From the NCBI RefSeq assembly GCF_000732925.1, contig NZ_CP008953.1:2790001-2854000 (forward strand): 64,000 nt of DNA. The letters run 5' to 3'. Position 1 is the stretch's first letter, and every line of letters begins with the position of its first letter. The notes under the pieces are model-generated. The model made no database searches, was not told the origin of the DNA, and saw nothing but the letters and a program-made list of their open reading frames with translations. The translations under genes were made by a program, and so were the position numbers. This DNA comes from Amycolatopsis japonica (GTDB lineage: Bacteria > Actinomycetota > Actinomycetes > Mycobacteriales > Pseudonocardiaceae). Shown here in pieces: positions 15,960 to 25,167 of the stretch.

Positions 15960-16850
15960 GTGATCGTCACCGTCACGCCGAACACCGCGCTGGACGTAAC
16001 GTACACAGTGGACGGTCTGCGGGCCGGTGACGTGCACCGGGTGCGGGAGGTGCGGCACCGGGCGGGCGGCAAGGGCGTCAACGTCGCCCGGGTGCTGCAC
16101 ACGCTCGGCGCCGACGTCCGCGCGCTCTTCACGGCGGGCGGCGCGACGGGCGCCGCCGTCGTGGGCGATCTCGCGGCGGCGGGCATCCCGGCCACCGCCA
16201 TTCCGATCGGCGGCGAGACCCGGCGCACCATCACGGTTCTCGCGGACGACGGATCGGTCACGCTGCTGAACGAGCCAGGGCCCCGGCTCACCGGAAACGA
16301 GTGGCAAACGTTTGCCGCGGCCGTCCGGGCCCGCAAGCCCGACGTGCTCGTCTGCTCGGGCAGCCTTCCTCCCGGAGCCGGGGGATACGCCGGGCTGTTC
16401 GGCGACGCACCGTCCATCTTGGACACTTCCGGAGAAGCGCTGCTCGCCGGGCTGGCGGGGAAACCGTCCGTGGTCAAACCGAACGCCGACGAACTGCGCG
16501 AGGTCACCGGGCTGCGGGATCCGGTGGCCGCCGCGGCCGAACTGCGCAAGGCCGGGGCCGGTGCCGTCGTCGTGTCGCTGGGTGCCGAAGGACTGCTGGC
16601 GGTGACCGGCTCCGGCACCTGGCACGCGGCACCGTCCACTGTGCTCACTGGCAACACCACTGGCGCCGGTGACGCCGTCGTCGCCGCGCTGGCACTGGGG
16701 CTGAGCCGCGCCGAATCCTGGCAGGACATCCTGCGCCGCGCCGTCGCGTTGTCCGGGGCGGCCGTGCTCGGCCCGCTCGCCGGGGACGTCGACCTCGCGC
16801 ACTACCGAGCCGAACAGGGGCTGGTCGCCGTGCGCGCCCGCCCGGACTAG
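15960..16850 (+). CDS. PfkB-family hexose-phosphate kinase (1-PFK / tagatose-6-P kinase)
   Basis: 296 aa from GTG 15960. PfkB signatures are clear: the N-terminal VTPNTALDVTY, the RAGGKGVNVARVLHTLG glycine-rich patch, LVCSGSLPPG, VKPNADEL and the C-terminal NTTGAGDAVVAALALG with the catalytic Asp. It phosphorylates tagatose-6-phosphate or fructose-1-phosphate to the bisphosphate with ATP. Its place between the isomerase (7 bases upstream) and the aldolase (9 bases downstream) favours tagatose-6-phosphate. Confidence 0.88.
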   Translation: MIVTVTPNTALDVTYTVDGLRAGDVHRVREVRHRAGGKGVNVARVLHTLGADVRALFTAGGATGAAVVGDLAAAGIPATAIPIGGETRRTITVLADDGSVTLLNEPGPRLTGNEWQTFAAAVRARKPDVLVCSGSLPPGAGGYAGLFGDAPSILDTSGEALLAGLAGKPSVVKPNADELREVTGLRDPVAAAAELRKAGAGAVVVSLGAEGLLAVTGSGTWHAAPSTVLTGNTTGAGDAVVAALALGLSRAESWQDILRRAVALSGAAVLGPLAGDVDLAHYRAEQGLVAVRARPD

Positions 16851-16859
16851 GAGTCTGTC

Positions 16860-17741
16860 ATGCCTCTGGTGGGAACCGGGGAGATCGTCGGAGCCGCCGC
16901 GGCGGCCCGGCACGGCTGCGGCGCGTTCAACGCGATCCAGCTCGAACACATCACCGCGATCATCGACGGCGCCGCCGCGGCGGAAGCACCGGTGATCGTG
17001 CAGCTGAGTCAGAACGCCGTGAAGTACCACGGCTCGCTGGCGCCGGTCGGTACAGCCGCTCTCGCGGCGGCCAGAGCGGCCACAACGCCGGTCGCGGTCC
17101 ATCTCGACCACGCGGAATCGGCCGATCTGGTCCGTGAGGCGGTCGCGCTCGGCTTCGGCTCCGTCATGTTCGACGCGTCCAAACTGGACTACACGGACAA
17201 CGTGCGCGCCACGCGGGAAGTCGCCGCGTACTGCCATGACCACGGGGTGTGGGTGGAGGCCGAACTCGGCGAGGTCGGCGGCAAGGACGGCGTCCACGCG
17301 CCCGGCGCGCGTACCGATCCCGACGAGGCGGCGGAGTTCGTCGCGTCCACCGGGATCGACGCGCTGGCGGTGGCGGTGGGCAGTTCGCACGCCATGCTGA
17401 CCCGTGACGCCGCGCTGGACTTCGAGCTGATCGCGCGGCTGCGGGAAAAGGTGCCGGTGCCGTTGGTGCTGCACGGATCGTCCGGCGTGCCCGACGCAGG
17501 GCTGGCCGAAGCCGTCCGAGCCGGGATGACGAAGATCAATATCGCCACCCAGCTCAACAAGGTGTTCACCGCGGCCGCGGCGGAGGATTGGCGCGCGCAT
17601 CCTGAGCGTGTCGATCCGCGGAAATACCTCGGTGCCGGGCGCGCCGCGGTCGCCGTCGAGGTGCGGCGGCTGCTGGGAGTGCTCAAGCTTGATCATGTTG
17701 AACCGGTCAAGGTGACGATTGAGCAGACTTTGCGCGATTGA
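16860..17741 (+). CDS. Class II ketose-bisphosphate aldolase (tagatose-1,6-bisphosphate type)
   Basis: 293 aa. Zinc-dependent aldolase signatures: GCGAFNAIQLEHITAII, VAVHLDHAESADL with zinc-binding histidine, VEAELGEVGGKDG, PLVLHGSSGVPD and KINIATQLNKVF. It splits tagatose- or fructose-1,6-bisphosphate into glyceraldehyde-3-phosphate and dihydroxyacetone phosphate. Length and motifs fit the GatY/KbaY/FbaA group; the exact ketose is inferred from the AgaS-like and PfkB neighbours. The transporter genes follow with their own promoter region. Confidence 0.88.
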   Translation: MPLVGTGEIVGAAAAARHGCGAFNAIQLEHITAIIDGAAAAEAPVIVQLSQNAVKYHGSLAPVGTAALAAARAATTPVAVHLDHAESADLVREAVALGFGSVMFDASKLDYTDNVRATREVAAYCHDHGVWVEAELGEVGGKDGVHAPGARTDPDEAAEFVASTGIDALAVAVGSSHAMLTRDAALDFELIARLREKVPVPLVLHGSSGVPDAGLAEAVRAGMTKINIATQLNKVFTAAAAEDWRAHPERVDPRKYLGAGRAAVAVEVRRLLGVLKLDHVEPVKVTIEQTLRD

Positions 17742-17744
17742 GTG

Positions 17745-17780
17745 TTGACATGTGCGTGAAACCTCACAAAACTGCGCAAG
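17745..17780 (+). promoter_or_regulatory. Internal promoter and operator before the ABC transporter (site 2)
   Basis: TTGACA (17745-17750) is a perfect -35 box. TGTGCGTGAAACCTCACA and AAACTGCGCAAG follow and share the TGCGTGAAA and CACAAAACTGC elements with site 1 upstream of agaS. The -10 box is not clear. The transporter genes are likely induced together with the catabolic genes. Confidence 0.5.
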
Positions 17781-17822
17781 AACAAGCAGAACTTGTGTGA
17801 TCTTCGATCCAGGTGGTGGCGG

Positions 17823-19223
17823 ATGCGGGTAGGCAGGCTCACGACAGTGATGTCAGCGACGGCAGGGGCGGCGCTCCTGCTCGCGGGATGCGGCGGCGGG
17901 GAGACGGCCGGTGGCACCGGCGAGAACGCGCTCCCGGGCGTCGATCAGTTCCTCAACGCGCCCTGTCCGGAGGCGGGGGTGAAACCCGCGACGGACAAGG
18001 AATTCACGTACTGGTCCATGTGGACGGCCGACGAGCCGCAGGGCAAGGTCCTCCAGAAGGCCTTCAAATGCTTCCAGGAGAAGACCGGCGTCAAGGTCGA
18101 CGTGCAGTGGCTGGGCCGCAAGGCCTACACCCAGAACCTGGTGCCCGCGCTGAACACCGACGCCGTGCCGGACCTGTTCGACCAGGACGTCAGCAAGGTC
18201 GGCGCGGCGGTCATGACGCCGGGTGGCACGCAGAGCGTCGACGACGTGTTCGCGATGAAGGTCGGTGAGGGCGACAAGACCGTCAAGGACGTGCTTTCGC
18301 CCAGCTCGTACGACTTCCCGCAGAACAAGGACCGCGAGGGCCACAACTTCATGGTCCCGTACACGATCCAGTCGAGCGCCTGGTGGTTCAACAAGGACAC
18401 CGCCGGCGACATCCAGCAGCCGAAGACGATGGACGAGCTGATCGGCCTGTTCGACAAGGCGAAGTCCGATGGCAAGGCCGCGATCAGCCTCGACGGCGAC
18501 ATCCCGTTCTACAACATGTACTTCTACACCCAGCTCGCCGAGCGGTACGTCGGCGCGGGCGGGCTGTACAAGGCCGCGACCGACAAGACCGGCCAGGCGT
18601 GGAAGACCGACCCCGGTTTCCTCAAGGCCGCCACCGAAACCGCGAAGCTGCCCAAGTACTTCATCGACGGCTGGGACGCGGCGAAGTTCCCGCAGGTGCA
18701 GCAGCGCTGGGCCGACGGCGACTCCCGGTTCCTCTACGTCGGCAGCTGGGCACCGAGCGAGACCCGCGAGTACCTGGACAAGCAGGGCGCCGGGACGAAG
18801 ATCAACTACGGCTCCTTCCAGTTCCCGATGCCCGAAGGCGCCACGCACGACACCGTCGAGCAGATGTCGATCGGGTTCTCGGTGACCAAGAAGGCCAAGC
18901 ACGCCGAAGCGGCCAAGGCGTTCATCGCCTACTTCCTCAACAAGGACCTGCTCGCCGGGATCCCCGTGGTGGCCGACAACCTCGTGCCGCGGGCGGACCT
19001 CGCCGTGCCGGACGACCTGAAGCAGGTCAAGGCCGCGCTGGACGACCCGAAGAAGGAGCACGTCCTGCAGTACGACGGGATCGACGGCATCGCCGGCGGC
19101 AAATGGCAGACCGACGTCTTCGACCCCGCCGACATCGCGCTGCTGAAGGGCCAGATCACCCCGCAGCAGTTCGTGGACCAGCTCGCCGCCAAGGGTGCCG
19201 AATTCTGGAAGAACCAGGGCTGA
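17823..19223 (+). CDS. ABC sugar transporter, substrate-binding lipoprotein
   Basis: 466 aa. The start at ATG 17823 puts a lipobox (LLLAGC) about 30 residues in; the open frame reaches 17793. It is a family 1 sugar-binding protein: EFTYWSMWTADEPQGKVLQKAFKCFQ, WLGRKAYTQNLVPALN, PDLFDQDV, then SMSIGFSV-type late motif (EQMSIGFSVTKKAKHAEAAKAFI). It is anchored to the outer face of the membrane and delivers an oligosaccharide or amino sugar to the two permeases that follow. Its stop overlaps the next start (TGATG). Confidence 0.92.
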   Translation: MRVGRLTTVMSATAGAALLLAGCGGGETAGGTGENALPGVDQFLNAPCPEAGVKPATDKEFTYWSMWTADEPQGKVLQKAFKCFQEKTGVKVDVQWLGRKAYTQNLVPALNTDAVPDLFDQDVSKVGAAVMTPGGTQSVDDVFAMKVGEGDKTVKDVLSPSSYDFPQNKDREGHNFMVPYTIQSSAWWFNKDTAGDIQQPKTMDELIGLFDKAKSDGKAAISLDGDIPFYNMYFYTQLAERYVGAGGLYKAATDKTGQAWKTDPGFLKAATETAKLPKYFIDGWDAAKFPQVQQRWADGDSRFLYVGSWAPSETREYLDKQGAGTKINYGSFQFPMPEGATHDTVEQMSIGFSVTKKAKHAEAAKAFIAYFLNKDLLAGIPVVADNLVPRADLAVPDDLKQVKAALDDPKKEHVLQYDGIDGIAGGKWQTDVFDPADIALLKGQITPQQFVDQLAAKGAEFWKNQG

Positions 19224-20173
19224 TGGCGACAGTCACGACTCCGGCGAAACCGCCGGCGCGGGCCGTGAAGGCCGGGGCGCACCTGAGTCGCAAGAAACGG
19301 CTGTTCTGGCCGTTCGCCGCGCCGGCGCTGGTGTTGTACCTGGCCTTCCTGGTCCTGCCGACGATCGCGACCGTCGTGCTGAGCTTCACCAGCTGGGCCG
19401 GGGCGGGGGACACGCCGGAACCCAACGGCGTCACCAACTACACGCAGATGTGGGCGAGCGATTCGTTCCAGTACGCCTTCCGCAACACGCTGATCTACGT
19501 GTTCCTCGGCGGCATCGGCACGTTCGCGCTGGCGTTCCTGTTCACCATGGTGCTGCGGGACATGAAGGGCGGCAAGATCGTCCGCGCCATCCTGTTCTTC
19601 CCGAACATCGTGGCGCCGGTGGCGCTCGGCATGTTCCTCGGCTTCGTCTTCAAGTACCAGCCGGGGAAACAGGGACTGGCGAACTACGTGCTGGAAAGCC
19701 TCGGCGCGGACGCGGCGAAGTTCCTCGCACCGTCCAATGTGACCGGTGTGGTGACGGCTTCGCTGATCTGGGCCAGTTCGGGTTTCTACATCACCATCCT
19801 GATGGCCGCGGTCGACCGCATCCCGCCGTACCTCTACGAGGACGCGGAGCTGGGCGGCGCGTCGCCGTGGCAGAAGTTCAAGAGCATCACGCTGCCGATG
19901 ACCTGGGACGTCGTCGGTGTCGCGGGGGTGCTGTGGACGATCAACGCGCTCAAGATCTTCGAGCTGGTGTTCGTGCTGGCCGGTCCGGGCACCTACGCCC
20001 CGCCCAACGAGGCGTGGACGCTGGGGGTCTACGTGTTCGACCGGACCTTCGGCTCGAACGGCACCCCGGACTTCGGCGCCGCCTGTGCCTGCGCGGTGGC
20101 GATGATCGTGCTGGTGTCCGTGCTCGTCGTCCTGCTCCGCCGGTTGATGCGCCGTGACGCGATCCAGTTCTGA
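19223..20173 (+). CDS. ABC sugar transporter permease (MalF/UgpA type)
   Basis: 316 aa, six predicted membrane helices. The N-terminal cytoplasmic tail is basic and Ala/Pro-rich. The EAA loop that contacts the ATPase is EDAELGGASPWQKFKSITLP. FFPNIVAPVALGMFLGFVF and LWTINALKIFELVFVL are typical helices of this class. The start overlaps the binding-protein stop by one base, so the two are coupled. Pairs with the second permease. Confidence 0.92.
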   Translation: MATVTTPAKPPARAVKAGAHLSRKKRLFWPFAAPALVLYLAFLVLPTIATVVLSFTSWAGAGDTPEPNGVTNYTQMWASDSFQYAFRNTLIYVFLGGIGTFALAFLFTMVLRDMKGGKIVRAILFFPNIVAPVALGMFLGFVFKYQPGKQGLANYVLESLGADAAKFLAPSNVTGVVTASLIWASSGFYITILMAAVDRIPPYLYEDAELGGASPWQKFKSITLPMTWDVVGVAGVLWTINALKIFELVFVLAGPGTYAPPNEAWTLGVYVFDRTFGSNGTPDFGAACACAVAMIVLVSVLVVLLRRLMRRDAIQF

Positions 20174-20183
20174 GGGAGACGAA

Positions 20184-21113
20184 ATGTCCGTCACCGACGT
20201 CGAGGCGCCCGCGCGGCGAGCGGCGAAACCGGTGCGCAAGCCGCCACGCAAACCACGTCCGGCCCCCGGTTCCAAACGGTTCAGCCCGTTGCGGGTACTG
20301 GGTTCCACGATCGTGTGGCTGTTCACCGCAGGCAACATCCTGGTGCTGTACTGGCTGCTCACGGCGTCGTTCAAGACACCGGTGGAGATCTTCACCAAGC
20401 CGTTCGACCTGCCGTATCAATGGTTCAAGGTCGGCAAGCCGTTCCGGAACTTCATCTACGCCTGGAACAACGCCGGTTTCGGCGAGGCCGTGCTGACCAC
20501 CGTGGTCCTGGTCGGGCTGGCGACGGTCGTCACGGTCGCCGTCTCGGCGCCCTGCGCGTACGCCCTGACCAGGCTCGGCGTCCGCGGCGCCGGGCCGATG
20601 ACGAACGTCGTCGCGATCGGCATGGGCGTGCCGTTCCAGACCGTGATCATCCCGCTGTTCGTGGTGCTCAGCAAAGTGCACCTGGACAACGAATACGGCC
20701 TGTTCGTGCTGTACGTGGCGCTGTCGATCCCGTTCACGGTGTTCCTGATGACCGGGTTCTTCCGGTCGCTGCCGGACGAACTGGAGGAGGCGGCCGCGCT
20801 CGACGGCGCGTCGCCGATGCGCACGTTCTTCTCGGTCATGCTGCCGCTCACCCGGGGCGGCATGATCACCGCGCTGACGCTGAACGCCATCGGGCTGTGG
20901 AACGAGACGCTGCTGGCGATCGTGTTCCTCAAGGACCAGGCGCATTTCACGCTGTCGCGCGCGCTCTTCACCTTCTACGGGGCGGCGAGCTACCAGTCGG
21001 AGTACGGCGGACTGATCGCCGGTGTGGCGATCGTCGTGCTCCCGATGCTCGTGCTCTACCTCGTGCTCGCCCGCCGGATCATCACCGGCCTGACCCTCGG
21101 CGCCGGAAAGTAG
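20184..21113 (+). CDS. ABC sugar transporter permease (MalG/UgpE type)
   Basis: 309 aa from ATG 20184, with GGGAGACGAA upstream. A Pro/Lys/Arg-rich tail of about 35 residues precedes six helices. The EAA loop is EEAAALDGASPMRTFFSVMLPL. NEYGLFVLYVALSIPFTVFLMTGFF is the family hallmark. Second half of the membrane channel; the ATPase gene follows 6 bases later. Confidence 0.92.
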   Translation: MSVTDVEAPARRAAKPVRKPPRKPRPAPGSKRFSPLRVLGSTIVWLFTAGNILVLYWLLTASFKTPVEIFTKPFDLPYQWFKVGKPFRNFIYAWNNAGFGEAVLTTVVLVGLATVVTVAVSAPCAYALTRLGVRGAGPMTNVVAIGMGVPFQTVIIPLFVVLSKVHLDNEYGLFVLYVALSIPFTVFLMTGFFRSLPDELEEAAALDGASPMRTFFSVMLPLTRGGMITALTLNAIGLWNETLLAIVFLKDQAHFTLSRALFTFYGAASYQSEYGGLIAGVAIVVLPMLVLYLVLARRIITGLTLGAGK

Positions 21114-21119
21114 GACCTG

Positions 21120-22187
21120 ATGGCCACCGTGACCTTCTCCGACACCACCCGGTTCTACGCCGGGGTGGACCGTCCCGCGGTCGACGGCCTCGACCTCGAG
21201 GTCGCCGACGGCGAGTTCCTGGTGCTGGTCGGCCCGTCCGGCTGCGGGAAGTCGACCACGCTGCGGATGCTCGCCGGGCTGGAAGGCGTCGACGACGGCT
21301 CCATCCACATCGGCGACCGCGACGTCACCGAACTGCCGCCGAAGGACCGGGACATCGCCATGGTGTTCCAGAACTACGCGCTCTACCCGCATATGACGGT
21401 GGGGGAGAACATCGGCTTCCACCTGAAGCTGGCCAAGATGCCCAAGGCCGAACGCGAGCGCAAGGTGGCCGAGGCCGCGGCCGTGCTCGACCTGACCGAG
21501 TACCTGGACCGCAAACCCGCGAAGCTGTCCGGCGGTCAGCGGCAGCGGGTCGCGATGGGGCGGGCGATCGTGCGCGAGCCCAGTGTGTTCCTGATGGACG
21601 AGCCACTGTCCAACTTGGACGCCAAGCTCCGCGTACAGACGCGCACCCAGATCGCGTCCCTGCAGCGGCGGCTGGGCATCACCACGCTCTACGTCACGCA
21701 CGATCAGGTCGAGGCGATGACCATGGGAGACCGGGTGGCCGTGCTGAAGGACGGGATCCTTCAGCAGTGCGACACGCCGGTCGGGTTGTTCGCCAAGCCG
21801 GTCAACGTGTTCGTCGCCGGGTTCATCGGCTCGCCCGCGATGAACCTGCTGGAGACCACTGTGGACAGTGATGGTGCCGTCGCCGGTGGGACGCGGCTTC
21901 CGCTGACCCCGGCGCAACGTTCGGCGCTGACCGGGCCCGGCATCGTCGTCGGCGTCCGGCCAGAGGGCTGGACGATCGGCGACGGCGGTTTCGAGGCCAT
22001 CGTCGAGGTCGTCGAGGAACTGGGCAGCGACCAGTACCTCTACTGCCGTGACGGCGAACGCGTGCTGACCGTCCGCACTCCCGGGATGGCCCCGTGGCAG
22101 CGCGGCGAGCCGATCTCCCTGACCCCGCAACCGGGTGCGGTGCACCTGTTCGACGCCGCGACCGGTGACAGGCTCCCGGACGCATGA
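21120..22187 (+). CDS. ABC transporter ATPase (MsmK/UgpC type)
   Basis: 355 aa. Complete ATPase motifs: Walker A GPSGCGKST, Q-loop MVFQNYALYPHM, signature LSGGQRQRVAMGRAIV, Walker B VFLMDEPLSNLD and H-loop LYVTHDQVEAM. The last 120 residues are an MOP/TOBE-type regulatory domain (VVGVRPEGW). It energises the sugar importer. The presence of a dedicated ATPase is notable, since many actinomycete sugar importers rely on one shared MsiK-type ATPase. The stop overlaps the next ATG (ATGA). Confidence 0.93.
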   Translation: MATVTFSDTTRFYAGVDRPAVDGLDLEVADGEFLVLVGPSGCGKSTTLRMLAGLEGVDDGSIHIGDRDVTELPPKDRDIAMVFQNYALYPHMTVGENIGFHLKLAKMPKAERERKVAEAAAVLDLTEYLDRKPAKLSGGQRQRVAMGRAIVREPSVFLMDEPLSNLDAKLRVQTRTQIASLQRRLGITTLYVTHDQVEAMTMGDRVAVLKDGILQQCDTPVGLFAKPVNVFVAGFIGSPAMNLLETTVDSDGAVAGGTRLPLTPAQRSALTGPGIVVGVRPEGWTIGDGGFEAIVEVVEELGSDQYLYCRDGERVLTVRTPGMAPWQRGEPISLTPQPGAVHLFDAATGDRLPDA

Positions 22188-24040
22188 CCAGCCTGTATCG
22201 CACCGGGCTGGTGCTCCCGGCCGCCGAGCTGGGGCCGGAGAACCCGTTGCCCCCGCTCCGGAAACCGGAGGCCGTGGCCAAGGTGTCCAATGTGGACGAG
22301 CTGCCGCCGGACCTGGCGGAGAACATCGGCTACGGCCGCCTGGACACGACGTTGCCGTGCCTGCTGCAGGACGGCTACACCCGCGAGCGCATCGAGCGTG
22401 AACTCCCGGCGGTGGTGCTGGAGAACGACAAACTCCGCGCCACCGTGCTGCCGTCGCTGGGCGGACGGCTGTATTCACTGGTCCACAAGCCGTCCGGACG
22501 TGAGCTGCTCTATCGCAACCCGGTGTTCCAGCCCGCGAACCTCGCTCTGCGGGACGCGTGGTTCGCCGGCGGTGTCGAGTGGAACCTCGGCAGCACCGGG
22601 CATACGACGCTGACCTGCGAGCCGATGTTCGCCGCGGAGATCGACGGCCCGGACGGTACACCGGTGCTGCGCCTGTGGGAGTGGGAACGCACCCGCGACC
22701 TGCCGTACCAGGTCGATTTCTGGCTGCCGGAAGGGTCGGAGCAGCTGCTCGTGGCGGTGCGCGTGCGCAACCCGCATCCCTACGACGTCCCGGTGTACTG
22801 GTGGTCGAACATCGCGGTGCCGCAGAACGAGGGCACCAGGGTGCTGGCGCCCGCGACGCAGGCGTGGCATTACGGCTATTCGGGACGGCTCGACCTGGTC
22901 GACGTGCCCGGCGAGCTGACCTATCCGGCGCGTGCCGAGGCCGCGGCGGACTACTTCTTCGAGGTGACCGGTCGACCGTGGGTCGCGGCCGTCGAAGCCG
23001 ACGGGACCGGGCTCGCTCAGCTGTCCACCAGCCGGTTGCGCGGCCGGAAGCTGTTCCTGTGGGGCGAATCCACCGGCGGACGTCGCTGGCAGGAGTGGCT
23101 GGCGCCGGAGGCAGGGGGCTATCTGGAGATCCAGGCCGGGCTGGCCCGCACCCAGCTGGAGCACCTGCGGTTGCCGCCGGGGGAGAGCTGGGACTGGCTG
23201 GAGGCCTATGGTCCGGTCGCCGCCGATCCGGCCGCGGTGCACGGTGACGACTGGACGGCGGCTCGCGAAGCCGTCGCCGCCGGTCTGCCGTCGGCGGAGA
23301 CCATGGACGAGCTCCACGACGCGTGGCGGAAGATCGCCGACGTCACTCCGGAATCCTTCCTGGCCACCGGTTCCGGCTGGGGTGCGCTGGAGAACCGGCG
23401 CGCGCCCATGTGCCTGCCCGGCACGCCGTTCCCGGACGAATCGCTGGGGCCGGACCAGGAGCCGTGGCTCGCGTTGCTCGACGGGACGCCGCCGGACGGC
23501 GATCCGCTCGCCGTCCCTCCGGCGACGCTGGTGAACCGGTACTGGGCGGATCTCATGGAGTACGCCCCGAAGAACTGGCTGACCTGGTATCACCGCGGCG
23601 TCGCGCACTGGGCGGCCGGACGGCAGTCGGACGCGGTCCGTGCCTGGCGCGAGTCCGTGTCGGCGGCCGAGAACCCTTGGGCGTTGCGGAATCTCGCGAT
23701 CGCCACGGCCGGGCACGAGGCCGCCTGGCTGTACCGGCGGGCGGTCGCCCTGGCGCCGTCACTGCGTCCTCTGGTCGTCGAGGCCATCGCGGCGCAACTC
23801 GCCGCGGGGCTCCCGGACGAAGCGAGTGTGCTGCTGGACGGACTGCCCGTGGAAGGACGGATCGCGCTCCTGACCGCCCGGACCAGGCTCGCCCTCGGCG
23901 ACACCGCCGGGGCCAAGGCCGTGTACGACAGCGGTTTCGAGGTCGCGAACATCAGGGAAGGGGAAACGTCTTTGTCCGACACCTGGGCGGCGGTTTCCGA
24001 CGAACCGTTGCCGGAACAGCACGACTTCCGGATGAAGTGA
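22184..24040 (+). CDS. DUF5107 / TPR-like protein of sugar loci
   Basis: 618 aa. The first 330 residues match DUF5107, a galactose-mutarotase-like beta domain: NDKLRATVLPSLGGRLYSLVHKPSGRELLYRN, GVEWNLGSTGHTTLTCEP, VPVYWWSNIAVPQ. The remainder is helical and repeat-like (WLTWYHRGVAHWAAGRQSDAVRAWRESV), resembling tetratricopeptide repeats. No signal peptide, so cytoplasmic. Function is unknown for the family, but it commonly sits in carbohydrate loci and may bind or modify an imported saccharide. Coupled to the ATPase gene by a 4-base overlap. Confidence 0.8.
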   Translation: MTSLYRTGLVLPAAELGPENPLPPLRKPEAVAKVSNVDELPPDLAENIGYGRLDTTLPCLLQDGYTRERIERELPAVVLENDKLRATVLPSLGGRLYSLVHKPSGRELLYRNPVFQPANLALRDAWFAGGVEWNLGSTGHTTLTCEPMFAAEIDGPDGTPVLRLWEWERTRDLPYQVDFWLPEGSEQLLVAVRVRNPHPYDVPVYWWSNIAVPQNEGTRVLAPATQAWHYGYSGRLDLVDVPGELTYPARAEAAADYFFEVTGRPWVAAVEADGTGLAQLSTSRLRGRKLFLWGESTGGRRWQEWLAPEAGGYLEIQAGLARTQLEHLRLPPGESWDWLEAYGPVAADPAAVHGDDWTAAREAVAAGLPSAETMDELHDAWRKIADVTPESFLATGSGWGALENRRAPMCLPGTPFPDESLGPDQEPWLALLDGTPPDGDPLAVPPATLVNRYWADLMEYAPKNWLTWYHRGVAHWAAGRQSDAVRAWRESVSAAENPWALRNLAIATAGHEAAWLYRRAVALAPSLRPLVVEAIAAQLAAGLPDEASVLLDGLPVEGRIALLTARTRLALGDTAGAKAVYDSGFEVANIREGETSLSDTWAAVSDEPLPEQHDFRMK

Positions 24041-24166
24041 CCGGCCGGGCCACTCGACCGGCGTGCCGCTCGCGGCGGACAACCGCGATGCAGCATACTG
24101 CTCGAAACAGTGGCCAACAGCGCACCGGTATGCGCGATAGGCCGCAGCGAGCTAGGAGTGGCGCCG

Positions 24167-24952
24167 ATGGCCCGGCACGAACGGCTGAGCACCCTGCTGG
24201 ACCTGCTGGGGCAGCGGGAGAAGATCGACGTCGAGGACGTGGCGGAGGAATTGAACGTCTCCGCCGCCACGATCCGGCGCGACCTCGATCACCTGGCGGA
24301 GCAACAGTTGCTCACCCGCACCCGAGGTGGCGCGGTGGCCAACGACCTCGCCTACGACCTGCCGTTGCGCTACAAGACCGCGCGGCACGTGCCCGAGAAG
24401 CAGCGGATCAGCGTCGCCGCGGCGGCGCTCGTCGCGCAGGGCATGGTGGTCGGCCTCAACGGCGGGACGACGACGGCCGGGGTCGCGCGCTCGCTGGCGA
24501 CCCGGTCCGATCTGGCCGGACGCGGTGATTCGCCGGGGCTGACGGTGGTCACCAACGCACTGAACATCGCGCACGAACTCGCGGTCCGGCCGCATGTGAA
24601 GATCGTGGTGACCGGTGGTGTCGCGCGTCCCCAGTCGTTCGAGCTCAGCGGTCCGCTGGCCACGCGCGTGCTCAGCGAGCTGACGATCGACCTGCTGTTC
24701 CTCGGGGTCGACGCGTTCGATGCCGACGCCGGCGCGTTCGCCCACCACGAGGGCGAGGCGAGTATCAACCGGCTGATGGTCGAACGGGCGGAACGCGTCG
24801 TCGCCGTCGCCGACGGTTCGAAGCTGGGCCGCCGGGCGTTCGCGCGGATCTGCGCGACGCCGCAGGTGCATGCGCTGGTGACCGATTCGAACGCCGACCC
24901 GAAGGTGCTGCGGGCGTTCGAGGCCGCGGGCGTCGAGGTCCAGGCGGTCTGA
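24167..24952 (+). CDS. DeoR family transcriptional regulator
   Basis: 261 aa from ATG 24167 with AGGAGTG upstream; the open frame begins at 24110. The N-terminal helix-turn-helix reads RHERLSTLLDLLGQREKIDVEDVAEELNVSAATIRRDLDHL. The sugar-phosphate sensing domain has GLNGGTTTAGVARSLA, TVVTNALNIAHEL, LLFLGVDAFD and VAVADGSKLGRRAF. By family rule it represses catabolic operons until a sugar phosphate binds. Location between the transporter genes and the GH31 gene, together with repeated TGCG motifs at the three promoters, makes it the likely regulator of the whole locus. Confidence 0.9.
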   Translation: MARHERLSTLLDLLGQREKIDVEDVAEELNVSAATIRRDLDHLAEQQLLTRTRGGAVANDLAYDLPLRYKTARHVPEKQRISVAAAALVAQGMVVGLNGGTTTAGVARSLATRSDLAGRGDSPGLTVVTNALNIAHELAVRPHVKIVVTGGVARPQSFELSGPLATRVLSELTIDLLFLGVDAFDADAGAFAHHEGEASINRLMVERAERVVAVADGSKLGRRAFARICATPQVHALVTDSNADPKVLRAFEAAGVEVQAV

Positions 24953-24968
24953 CCTCTCCGGTCCCGAG

Positions 24969-25023
24969 TGTCATGAAAGGGCCGTTCAGGACAAAAGATG
25001 TCCTGAACGGCCCTTTCATGACA
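24969..25023. terminator. Perfect 25-bp hairpin
   Basis: Left arm 24969-24993, loop AAAGA, right arm 24999-25023, with no mismatch. It separates the DeoR gene from the GH31 gene on the same strand, and so isolates the GH31 promoter. Confidence 0.85.
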
Positions 25024-25100
25024 TCCGGGACACGCACACCCGTTGCCCCATAAGGATCTTCGCGCGACCCGACGAAAGTCGGCAGCACCGCTTCGGCGGA

Positions 25101-25161
25101 TGACTTTGCGCGAACCGTGCGCTATACAGAGACCCTATTGCGTATTCATGCGCGAAAGGTG
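25101..25161 (+). promoter_or_regulatory. Promoter and operator of the GH31 gene (site 3)
   Basis: TTTGCGCGAACCGTGCGC (25105-25122) runs straight into a -10 box TATACA (25123-25128); a second copy ATGCGCGAAAGG lies at 25148-25159 and ends in the ribosome site AAAGGTG. Both resemble the motifs before agaS and before the transporter. Confidence 0.6.
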
Positions 25162-25167
25162 TCTCGA

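Noticed and set aside
19950..22661. 903-codon minus-strand frame across three transporter genes
   Set aside because: Antisense shadow of the ABC permease, ATPase and DUF5107 genes.
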